The notes below the pieces were generated by a model. That model searched no databases. It had not been told where the DNA came from and was given only the letters and a program-made list of their open reading frames with translations. 64,000 nucleotides of DNA from Morchella semilibera. Taxonomy: Eukaryota; Ascomycota; Pezizomycetes; Pezizales; Morchellaceae. The stretch is taken from assembly GCA_009192285.1 (NCBI GenBank), contig WBVU01000021.1:186001-250000 (forward strand), in the 5' to 3' direction. The position numbers and the translations under genes are program-made. Each line of letters begins with the position of its first letter. Positions within the stretch are counted from its first letter, which is position 1. Below, one piece after another: positions 22,380 through 32,517 of this stretch.

Positions 22380-25300
22380 GCTCATTGTTTGTGGTCGGCT
22401 AGTTCGAAAATATCTCTCTGCAAGCCTACGGATCCCCAATCAGGCCCGCGGTGCGTGGGACGGGTTGCCGTATGCTTAGTATCGGATATCTGACGCCCGA
22501 CCTCCCTGCGCGGCACATGGGGCTATATATTTGTAACTTCATGCACCGCCTCAGTGTAAAGACCCGCTCTTGGATCCTCTAAAACCCACTTGCTACACAC
22601 ATATCTGAGGAGGGGGGGGGGTATCGCGAGGTAAATGTATTATGCATTTGCCCCTGGAGCTGTCTCTATTGTTGGTTGCGATCTTGACTAATACTTCTGT
22701 GTCTGTTGCAGAGGGAAGATGAATAGAGAAATATATATAAGTAGGTGAAAGCCCGAAAGGAGTTGAATGGGTGAAACCCCATACAAAATCTACCTAGCAA
22801 CGGGGTTCTCCACTAAAATATTTTATTACAAGTTAACCACCCCTTTTTAGTAATTCGAGAATGTGTAAAGGGCTTCTCCCACCGCGGAACCTTTTACCTC
22901 TGTCCATCTTTATATATATATAACCAACCGCGCCGTGGTTCTAAATCCCCGGGAGGACTAAAAGGACCCCTCCCCAAAACCATTGGGCCCTGTAAGTACC
23001 GCGCTTCTATTAAGGTGCTAAAGAGTTTAACGCCTTTTCACCGTGCAATGGCGGCATAGGGGGGTGGGGGTGTTCGCCTCTGGACCGGCCTTGACTACAA
23101 GCCAGCAAAAATAGTTTACCATGCGATTCAAACGAAATGAATACAATTCTATAGCTATTGCCAGGAACCAGATCCCACCAAAGTATGAACGATTTATTAT
23201 CGTACCCGTCCTAGCGCTTTGGTGGGAGAATTTCTGGAACGCCGGACCAGGAGAGAGGAAACCGTCATATTACGAATCTGCTGTATAATCGGTAACTGAA
23301 ACATGTTGGTAGAGAAGTTGCTAGCCGCGTTTCCAAGGTATCAGCAGGCTGCGCCGCCTGACGTGGGCTTAGGCTCGTAGTGAATCTTGTTTCGCTCCAT
23401 TTTGTATAGGATCTAACAGAATGGATAGGATATATATTCCGTAGAAACTTTAAAGGTGTTTCCCAACATCTCGTGACTTTACCCACCTAGTTCTCTATGT
23501 CAGGTATTAGAAGATTTGCCATAGAAGAATGGGGTGTGGCTTTTGTGCGCTGAGACAGCGACACCAACTATATCACTCTTTTTCATGGACCTATAGAGAT
23601 GCTTCCGGTGATGCCAGGTCAAGGATTTGCCCAAATGGGACGCCCAACAGGAATACGGAACCCGATCATCCGGAATACTCAAGAGAACCATGATCACTAG
23701 GCCGCATTAATCCCTCTTCAAAGTCCCCTATGCCGTGTTGCTCCGTGAATAACCGTCTTATGTATATAAGCGGCCATATCTATCGCCGAATCGTCCATCT
23801 CCGGGACTGGAGGCGGGCAGCATTTAATTCCCAGGCGGGCTAAGAACTACCTCGGAGTGCGGGCAATATAATACATGCACTGGAGCATAAAGCTGGAGTA
23901 TATATATATATTATTTAATTTATAGTAGATGCTAGTGCGGTGGTAAGCGTGGGTTTCGGAGGTATATATTGAGCACCCACCGGATATACTTTGCATCAGC
24001 CCCTAAGAGTTTTCTTTAGGTTTGATTGCGATCGATTATTGTTCTAGAGCACACGTCAATACTTACAGGTACGTCTTCATTTATCTCTTGCATACATACC
24101 ACATCCCGAGCTAAGCGATGGTCACTAGCCACTAGCGGAGCCACATTCTCGGAGCCACACATGAATTGCTCCCACAACCTGAAATGTCTCTGGACTGGAC
24201 ACCTGGAGACCTCTGTGGAGATCGGAATATATCTGAGGATATTTGAAAATAAAGGTCCCTCACCTCCACCGGAGATCACAGATATGTGAGCTTCGTTCCC
24301 GGTGGGGACTTTCATGAGATAATCATCATCCCTGGATGAGCGCGCCCCCACCCCCCCCCCCCCCCCGCGCCCCCATATTCAGCGGATGTATTGTTACCCA
24401 TTTGCTGAATCGGATATTCTTAAATGATTTGATTAAGTGGAATGTTTAACGCCTAACCGGCAATGCTGAATGATGAAGTGTGAAGGGAGGCGACCCCCGA
24501 GTGGTAGCTAGGTGTGTGGGTAAGGAGAGTTTTGGCCATGATGGGGCGGGGAATATTTTATAGGTCAGCAAGATGGTGGGGAAAGGGAAAGTGGACTATG
24601 GCCTTATTTATCCCCCAGAAGACACATATAGCCTAATCCACTTGTCGACCACAAGCTGATGTCATAATCATTGATAGAGTGTCGGCCTTTGCCTGTTGGT
24701 TGGCAAGACCCCCACATCACCGCAGCTTACACCGCAAAGTGAGAAGTCTACCCGAACGGTTTCTACCGTGTCACATTCGTTACCACTGATGCAGGAAGGA
24801 AAAGTCGATGCCCTGGATATATGGCTGGCTACGCCGCAAATTACCCCGCGGCTGTTGTAGAGCGGCAGTCTGTTAGAGCGGGCGGTGTGGATAGGGGGGA
24901 TGTAGGAGAATGTATTCGAATTAGGGGCTATTCGGCTACCTAATAACCTGGTTTTGAGGTAAATTACAATACTCCGGCCCGCCGAGGCGATAAAGCGCGC
25001 ACGAGAATCACTATTCCACGCCTTCAAAACATTCATCTCAGCTTCAATGTTAGCCTTTGTATAGGAGCTTTCCCCGTCAAAGGCGAAACTATCGCATCGT
25101 TGGCGTGTGCTGTCTGGACACCGCCGAAAACTTGGGAACCGCTAAACCTACATCGCTGTGGAGATAGATCATTCTCTGAATTGAAATCTCTAGGTCCGGG
25201 CTTTGCGTGAAGGGGATTGTCAAGGGTCCCCGCTAGGAAAGAGGCTTAAACATTACCTTGGGACAAAGCGGTAGCGGGGGATCAATGGGGGTCTCATTCC

Positions 25301-26887
25301 TACTCTCTGACGGATATAATACCCGTTCCAGTGATGGTCCGAGTCGGATCGATCGATGATGGCTTTGAAATTGGGCCATTGTAGCATACCTCGGTCTCCA
25401 CCAACCCCACAAACCCACGGTACCTATTGAGACGAAGATTTACACCACAAATGTTTCGACGCAGGTTTAATACCCCGCCTTCGGCGGATACTACATTAGT
25501 CAAGTATTGCCTACTTCAACACTTGCTCATTCGCCAGATTTATTCCAGCCCTAGATATCCGACCACACAGTATTGCGTTGCACAATCTACAGGCATTTCA
25601 TGATACAAATTGAAAAAAAAGGGTGGCACTAGGGTTTTTCCCATCAAAATCTGGACGTCAACAAGTTACTTTGCCAAGAAAACAATATTCTCGGGGAGGA
25701 GTTCCAGAATGCGTGTTTAAATTAGGGGGCGGTGTGGATGATGGGTCTAGATGATTTTCAGACGGCGGTGTTATATGGTCGGTAAGATCGAATCTGTGTC
25801 CATTTAGTTCAATTGCTACTGGATTTGTACTCTTGTAGCAATAATGGACGCATCAACAAGGCGCGACCCAACGAGGTCACCCCCGCGGACCCAGCTGACC
25901 TTGTAGTATGAAGAGGAGTGTTTTTGTGGCAACATTTCCCCACGGGTTTCGTTTCGTTTTGGGTCTGGGTTTTATAGATTGGGCTTATCTTTCTGTAGTG
26001 GACCTATATGTGATATTTCGACCAGTAGCGCAAAGACTTTCCCGAGATGCATCAGTACCCCGCCCACATGCCCTAGAAATCTCCTGACACAGGGAGAGAG
26101 AGCCCTGTGCGAACCGATGCATGATTATGCGCACTTATAATACAACTTAATGCTGCGTGCGCACATGGGCGAACGAGACACAACCCCTTGCGTTGATGGG
26201 CGCACGCTAACTAAATCCCGGACCCCTGCACATATCACATTACCCCTAACCCTCCGAGTGATTCACGATGACTCCATTTCAATTTAGTCTGGATTCCGTG
26301 GCCCTTTCGAGTCCGATAGCCCCCTTTACAACATTACTGGTAAGCATGTGTCCATTTCATTATCCGCCGAGAACAGGTCGAAGGAAAACATCACATCATC
26401 TGAACCCGAGAATTTTTTATTCAGGTTGGTACATGTGCTTGGTGGTACCTGGGTTTACATGAGTGTCCAACTATGTACCTTTCTGGTATAATAAACAATG
26501 CACTTCTCACCAAGCGAGTCTCCGCGAACGAATCTGTTTGTCTGCAGCGTCGTTGGCTGGGGCGTGGTCGTTCTTGTTATCCTCCATTGCCATACCTACC
26601 GCTGTTATCACTTTTCGTTACTTGGTTTTTCCTTTGATCACGATCTCTTGTACGTGTGCTATATAAGCTGGGCCATCCTATGCGTCCTGTCAGAAAAGAA
26701 TACCGCAATAAAGAAAGGGTATCACCAACGGCTAGAATGTACCATTGACTCTTCTGTGGTGCATACAAGAGATCGATACGGGATTGCGTTCCAGGGTAGC
26801 CTCCCCGGTGCTTTCGCGTGGTTTCTCCACATCTTCTTTCTACTTTTTCCGCCGTTGGTCTGACAATTGTACCTCTCAAAACGCTGC
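22380..26887. other. Intergenic stretch with one dispersed repeat, no convincing gene
   Basis: 22768-22880 is the second copy of the repeat at 16413-16507. A run of 16 C lies at 24351-24366. The minus strand at 24668-25090 reads as fairly protein-like in two overlapping frames but has no domain I know. ORFs around 26268-26863 are hydrophobic but unrecognised. Confidence 0.4.
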
Positions 26888-27012
26888 AGGACCGAAAATG
26901 GGCAGAAATCAACTACCGTATTCCAGTCATTACGCTACGAATACTGTATTGATGCGGTAGCGACATGGTACTCAGGTTGAAGCCGGCATCCTTGACTCAA
27001 TACCGTAGTTAC
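26888..27012 (+). mobile_element. MITE family F, copy 1
   Basis: This copy aligns with the reverse complement of 28258-28412. Shared blocks are AAATGGGCAGAAATC, AACTACCGTAT, CCAGTCATTACGCTA and the end AATACCGTAG. Non-coding, with weak terminal inverted repeats (AGCTACGGTA-like). Confidence 0.6.
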
Positions 27013-27336
27013 ATCTCAACCCCTCTTCCCGGGGGTGTAGTTGGTGGGGTGGTAGATTATAATAGGTCTTGAGATATGTAAATCGCCTTTGTGAACGGAC
27101 TCCCGTTTCAGGGTCTTGACAGCTTGTTGTGTGTTATTATGCAGTTGGTGTAATTTAAAATTCACGGATATATTTATGTGATTGTTCGACGACTTTCACA
27201 CCACGGGTTGAAATGCCTCTGTTTTCTTTTTGATGAATTGAAATGCTTTTGGTTGTAGCTGCTCTGGCATACTACCGGGGGTGTGGTGCGCGTTTTATAT
27301 ATCCCCATCTCTGAAGAGATGACACAAAAGATTACC

Positions 27337-27600
27337 GAGGAGGTAGAGGAAGGAAGTGGGGAGAGGGGAACAGGGGGTAGAAGCAGAAGAATAAGCAGAT
27401 CGGAGGGGGGAAGGAGGAGGAGGGGAGGGGGGGGAGAGGGAGGGAGGGGGGGGGGGGGGAGGGGGGAAGGAGGAGGAGGGGAGGGGGGGGGGAGGGGGAG
27501 AAAGGAAGGGAGAAGAAAAAGAAGAAGAAGAAGAAGAAGAAGAAGAAGAAGCGAAAGAGGAAGGGGGGGAAGCGAAAGAGGAAGAGAAACAGGAAGAGAA
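27337..27600 (+). repeat. Polypurine tract with G runs and (GAA)n
   Basis: About 260 nt on the plus strand that is almost entirely purine. It has many G runs (27421-27500) and a GAA triplet run of about ten units (27518-27552). The complementary polypyrimidine strand yields long low-complexity open frames, which I do not consider genes. The tract has strong potential for G-quadruplex or triplex structure. Confidence 0.85.
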
Positions 27601-28257
27601 ACACCACCCACCCTGAGCTCTCACCTCCGCAGAGGTTCGAACCACCCATCTCTCGCTCCATTGAACAGAACTATAGAAGCCCTTTAGCAACAAATACCAG
27701 TCCCGAACTCCATCCTGGGACCTCAGCTGCTGTAGGGTTTATTATTACCATTGCTACAGCATTGTGATGAAATTAAACTTTTGTATAATATGAGCTGACA
27801 GGAAGGCGCTGTCATGCTAGTGCGTTTTCACTGCAGCAGTTGTCACAGTTCAACATTCTTGGGGTATTGAAAGCTAGCAACCATTGGGTCATGGCGCGCG
27901 GTGATCATGGGGTATTGATGTGCCCTCCTGGTCTTGTGAATGAAGCTTCTCAAATATAAACCTATCAATCAGTTCATCAATTTTCACCATCCGTTGATGG
28001 GGTCGAACTAACAATTGCGGTTTACTTTTGGAGGATAATTTTTAGCTTGCTCAAATCTATATATCCATGGTTAAGATGTCCAGGCTATTGTATTATATTA
28101 ATGAGGTCACTCGATCATGGTTGTGACGCCAGTGAAATCAACTATATAAACAAATTCAATAAAGCTGCCAGTGACGAGGTTATGAACATACATTTTTGTA
28201 CTTGCAAGGATACAGCATTCTCACATCCTCGGAAATGGGGTAGAAATATAACTGTGG

Positions 28258-28412
28258 AGCTACGGTATTCTGTCAGGGAAACCGGCTTAAATCAGCATCG
28301 TAAGTAGAATACCCCATCGATGCCGCATCAATACCGTATCCTTACAGACCCGTTAGCGTAATGACTGGGATACGGTAGTCAATTTCTGCCCATTTCCGGT
28401 ACTGTAGTTACA
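28258..28412 (-). mobile_element. MITE family F, copy 2
   Basis: The inverted counterpart of 26888-27012. The pair lies about 1.25 kb apart in opposite orientation around the polypurine tract. They could be two independent insertions or the ends of a larger decayed element. Confidence 0.6.
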
Positions 28413-30580
28413 GAGTCATAGGACACGATAACTTTGTAACATATACTAGGAGGAAAGCGGATTAGCACTGGTATTAGTGCGGCCAGGGCGGCCAGTGCAG
28501 GTAGGGGTGGTGGGGGCGGGCCAGGGGGGCGGGTGTACGTGTACGTATATGTTAAAATGCTGTTTGAGTAGCGTGGTTGAAGGAGTGCTGTGGTGTGTCC
28601 TTTACGTATTAGCCAAATAATAGAGTTATTTATACAATTTAGCTCTGCCTGAACTGTGGTAGTAGTTCTAGGGTTTATTTGAATACTACTATTCTTTTCA
28701 AACCGGTATTAAAACCGTTTCAATAACCCCCCCCCCCTTTTATTTGTTTTGGCTATGTAGTTGCATGGTATGTCGCAGAAGAGTAACATAGAAGACCTTA
28801 GCTTAAGAACTACACGAACGCAGGACGCGTACGTCAAGAGCCCTCCACCCCGGCAGCACCCCTTGGGTTAGTAGCGGCCAAGGAAATGAATATACCAAAA
28901 TTAAATCATCCTGGTTTAGTGGCGCTGTTTCATTTCTATTCTATTCTTTTCTGTACTCCCCTCGTTTCTTTTCGTGGGGCAAGACCTTCTTTACTCTCCC
29001 TCCCGCCGTGGCATAACCTCCGGGTTGCATGCGGGTATATATGGAGAACAAACAGAGAAACAACAATAGCAAGGAGGGGGTGGCGGACAAGCACCCCCGT
29101 AACACTCGGTTGCATATCCGGCCGCAGCACCGGGGACGCATAGAATGTAGCCTCCCCCCCCCATAACGCCCCCGGTAGCCCACTAGTACACACAACAGCA
29201 CGGCCCGATTCGGCTCGGCGCTGTTGGCTGGGGCTTGGTGGTTGGTTGTGGCGGTGCGTAGACGGTCTTGAGAAGAGGATGCAAAGAAACTACTAGTCTG
29301 GTGCGTACCTGGTTGTAGTAGGGGCATCGAATGAGCTAGGTTCTTATTCACATGAAAATGCATAGCTGCGACAAGAGACAAGAACAAGAATCCACACACG
29401 TACACGCACGTACGTAGACCGACCGACCGATTGATCGATGGCCACCCCGCAGCAGCGTAGAAAGGGGTAGAGACGTACAGTATATTCCCGCGCGCGAGCA
29501 GCTTCTAAGGACATACAAATAATATCTACCCCACAATGCAACGTGTCGACTCAAAGAGAACGCTCATCCAGCTAGCAGCAGCGTAGAATGATCGACACAC
29601 CTTTAGTCATGAGATATCACTCGCGCGTTCTACACTACAACCGCGGAGGCGGAGAATACGCCTACAGAGGCCTATGGATCTAGTTTTAGGAAAGAGAGCC
29701 AGGACAGGAAGGCGCTGGGGGAACCTGGCGTTTGAGCAGGCCCGGTGGGAGGTGCTGTGTTGAAATTATCATTGCGAGCCGGGGAAAATATATCCTCCCT
29801 GCATGTAATAATTATGGCAAGGTCTAGACCACTCTTATATTATGTCATTACTGTTGTTTGCTAAGGCTATTATTGTTATAAAAGGGCTATTAAATTCCCT
29901 CCTGTATTACAAGCTGACAGGATAAGAATTATATTCGCTGCCAGAGTCATTATTTCAAACATGCTGTGCATTGGGTGGGGCGAGTGACCGTCTGTGACTG
30001 GTCATACATGTATCTAAAACATCAATTGGCGGGGCGGGATTGCGACCTGCTCGGACGGGTGGCCATTTTTTGGCTTTGTTCCGTCGCAGAGGTGGTAGGA
30101 TTACGGGCGACACATCTAGTAAAAACCATGGACCAAGTAGTTCTTTTCATCCAGGGTAGACAACGCTGCACCAGCAGCGTACATCAAACGTAGCTCATGC
30201 AACGAAACAACGGTGTGAGAAGCTACGAATATCCACCAGGGTCCGGGAGTGCGGCAAGGTGGTGTAAATGACGGCGATCCGCAAAGATCCATCCGCAGAA
30301 CCCGCCGACGTCCCAAAGCTGCGTTAATCCATGTACCGACAAAGAGAAAACATGTAACAACACATACCGCGGCCCATGGGATGCGAGTTGAAACAACACC
30401 ACAAAGAGAACAGGAAGTAGTGCAAGAGACTGGACTGCGGGGAACCCATCTCATTTCTATACCCACCTTTCGGTGCTTCACCCACCAAGCTGCCGCGTGC
30501 AGCGGGACATGCAGCACCACTTGACCCCACGACGCGGCACCGGAACGTTCCAACCCACGCGGTGAAACAAAGCCCCGCCT
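28413..30580. other. Intergenic, no gene seen
   Basis: Short ORFs at 28886-29554 and 29966-30553 are overlapping and unrecognised. A C run is at about 28729. No convincing gene. Confidence 0.45.
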
Positions 30581-30590
30581 TTATCCAGGA

Positions 30591-30604
30591 AATAAATAAA
30601 TAGG
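30591..30604 (+). promoter_or_regulatory. AT-rich TATA-like element
   Basis: AAATAAATAAATAG precedes a C/A-rich leader of about 105 nt that leads to the ATG at 30709. This is a plausible core promoter for the small gene. Confidence 0.4.
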
Positions 30605-30708
30605 CCACCATGTAACCCCCACAATCACACCCCATCACTCGCCGCACCACCACACTACAGCACAGTCAGTACACACACCACCGCAACCAAGAAACGCACA
30701 ACACCACA

Positions 30709-30993
30709 ATGTCCGACAAGTTGGTATCCAAGGGCGCCGCAGCGGTGAGCAAGCTCCTCGGCGAGAGCAGCCAGGGCGGCGGTGCGCCGCAGGCTGGAAC
30801 GTCCCCGCTGGTTGAAGGCGCCGCGGCCGCCGATAACACGCCTGCTTCGTCTGCGGCCGCCGAGGCGGCTGCCAAAGGCGCGGCCGAGCACGATGCGTGG
30901 AAGAGCAGTGGCGGGGAGGGCGGCAGTGGAGGCCAGCTGGAGGTGGTTAAGGGGAAGGGGGGCGGGGTGGTCGAGAGGGGGAGAGAGCAGTAG
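30709..30993 (+). CDS. Small Ala/Gly-rich hydrophilic protein, unknown function
   Basis: Ninety-four residues rich in Ala, Gly, Ser, Glu and Lys. There is no membrane segment and no recognised domain. The composition suggests a disordered, soluble protein. Support for a real gene comes from the context. The initiation site CACCACAATG is a strong fungal context, the leader is about 100 nt of C/A-rich sequence without upstream ATG near the start, the GC content is much higher than the surroundings, and an AATAAA lies at 31069-31074 downstream. Overlapping minus-strand frames of similar length are shadows of the GC-rich sequence. I see no relative elsewhere in the window. Confidence 0.55.
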   Translation: MSDKLVSKGAAAVSKLLGESSQGGGAPQAGTSPLVEGAAAADNTPASSAAAEAAAKGAAEHDAWKSSGGEGGSGGQLEVVKGKGGGVVERGREQ

Positions 30994-31068
30994 GGTGGGT
31001 GTTTGGGTTTCGCTCTTTTTCTGCTTTGTGTTATGGGTAGAGAGAGGGCTGTGATCGGTCCGTGGGGC

Positions 31069-31074
31069 AAATAA
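31069..31074 (+). terminator. Poly(A) signal candidate
   Basis: AATAAA lies about 75 nt after the stop codon of the small gene at 30709-30993. Confidence 0.4.
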
Positions 31075-31807
31075 AGGCGGTTGGAAAACGGTAGTGGGAT
31101 TTTTTGAGTGCTGCGTGAGGTCTGGGGTGGTGGTGTTTTTGGCCGCCCATACTGGTAAAACGCGGTAAGTGGTATAATCTGTGACTTGTGATGCTATGGT
31201 ATACACATAATGCCCATCTGCCAGATACTCTGCCTTTTCCATGAAGCCCTCGGGGCGGTTGAAATAAAAAACTAGGAACCTGTCGTGCGGTGAATTAATA
31301 TGTATAACAAGTCAGGTGACTCGAGGCCGAGTGATAATCCATGATCTTGGCGGTTCGTTGTCACCCTCCGCAAAAAATGCCTCTCCAACACCACACACAA
31401 TTGATGAAAAATTAAAACAGAAAAATAATAGGGCTGGTGATTCTCTAGCGGTCTGTCTTCATCTCTTTTTGGATCTATTTTTGAGAGATGAGATAACCTT
31501 GTAAAATTGGCATGTTTTTAGCCCCAAAATCTGTCGGATTTTCAGGGCTAGGGTTAGAATTAGGGCCAAATAACACGGCTGCAGAGTCATACTCGCCGCC
31601 CATGGGTAACGGTAATCCTCCGGCGCGTGGTCGGGGTGACTTTTTGTGTATCCGGGGGTTGTAGAAGAAATTCTGGCTGAGCCATGGGATTCTGTTTTCG
31701 ACGGGTAGCACTGCATAAAAAAAAGGACGGTTTCTATACTCCCTCTCGTAGAATTATTACAAAAGCTGGACTTGCGCCTATTATATTATTGATCCATGGA
31801 GGAAAAT
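31075..31807. other. Intergenic, no gene seen
   Basis: A telomere-like CTAGGGTTAGAATTAGGG is at 31547. Short ORFs are unrecognised. Confidence 0.45.
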
Positions 31808-31936
31808 AAAAAAAAAAAAGTTAGTCCACCAGGGGCAGGAATCAAACCCACCCCCATGCGCGGCTGCGGCACCCTCCCTCTCCTCCACGACCACCCCGTT
31901 TCCATCCCACACCACAACCACTAAGCCACAGCCCCT
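31808..31936 (-). repeat. tRNA-like sequence with Pol III terminator
   Basis: On the minus strand there is a box A (TGGCTTAGTGG) and a T arm that folds as five pairs (GTGGG, loop TTTGATT, CCTGC). Outer ends AGGGGC and GCCCCT are complementary. A run of at least 11 T follows within about 12 nt and would terminate Pol III. Spacing between the boxes is too long for a normal tRNA (about 106 nt overall). I call it a tRNA-derived SINE head or a long pseudo-tRNA. Confidence 0.55.
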
Positions 31937-32517
31937 CAACGCATGCCAGTGGTGGCCTTTGTCGCTCCTTAAACCTTATTTGGCCCGTGCTTACGGCATT
32001 GTTGTCAGGGTTAGGGTTGGGCGCCAACCACAACAACAACACGTCGTGTCCCCTTGACATTCAGCATCCATAGGTGTTAACCAGGTTCATCAAGGATAAG
32101 CAACAATTCCTCTAGCTGCTCTCCTGCTGTCGGCTGTCAGAGAGACTAGGACGGTATTTTTGAAGTGATCCGGGAATCTCAGCGGATGGAGAGTAAGAAG
32201 TAGGTTTGCTATTTCACATCTTAACAAACCGCGCGACATTGCGGTTGGCTTTCTCAATTTCGGTTCAACATCTCATGAGGGGCTTCATGTTCTGGCAGCT
32301 TCAAAAAAAGGAAAAAGGAAACAACTAAAGGTGAGGACAGGAACTATTCGACTACTAAGATTGCAAACAAGATGCTAACAGTAAACTAATTGCTAGGGCA
32401 AGAATACGCAGCTATAGTTTAATTGATTTCATTGATGTCCATCCTATCCTTAATAACCATGAGGATTGGAACTATATATCCATACAATAAGGTAGCATAC
32501 ACACATGAGCTCCACTC
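31937..32517. other. 3' flank of the 623-codon gene
   Basis: Contains a CAGGGTTAGGGTTGG motif at 32005 and otherwise nothing recognisable. The 3' UTR of the minus-strand gene falls in its right part. Confidence 0.45.

Noticed and set aside
24668-25090. Minus-strand ORF with protein-like composition
   Set aside because: Two overlapping frames look equally plausible, neither has a known domain, and no splice structure could be supported.
26498-26863. Hydrophobic 121-codon plus-strand ORF
   Set aside because: No supporting promoter or initiation context, and overlapping frames on both strands are of similar length.
27174-27693. Several 100-145 codon ORFs, Pro/Ser/Leu-rich or Gly/Arg-rich
   Set aside because: They are low-complexity translations of the polypurine tract in several frames.
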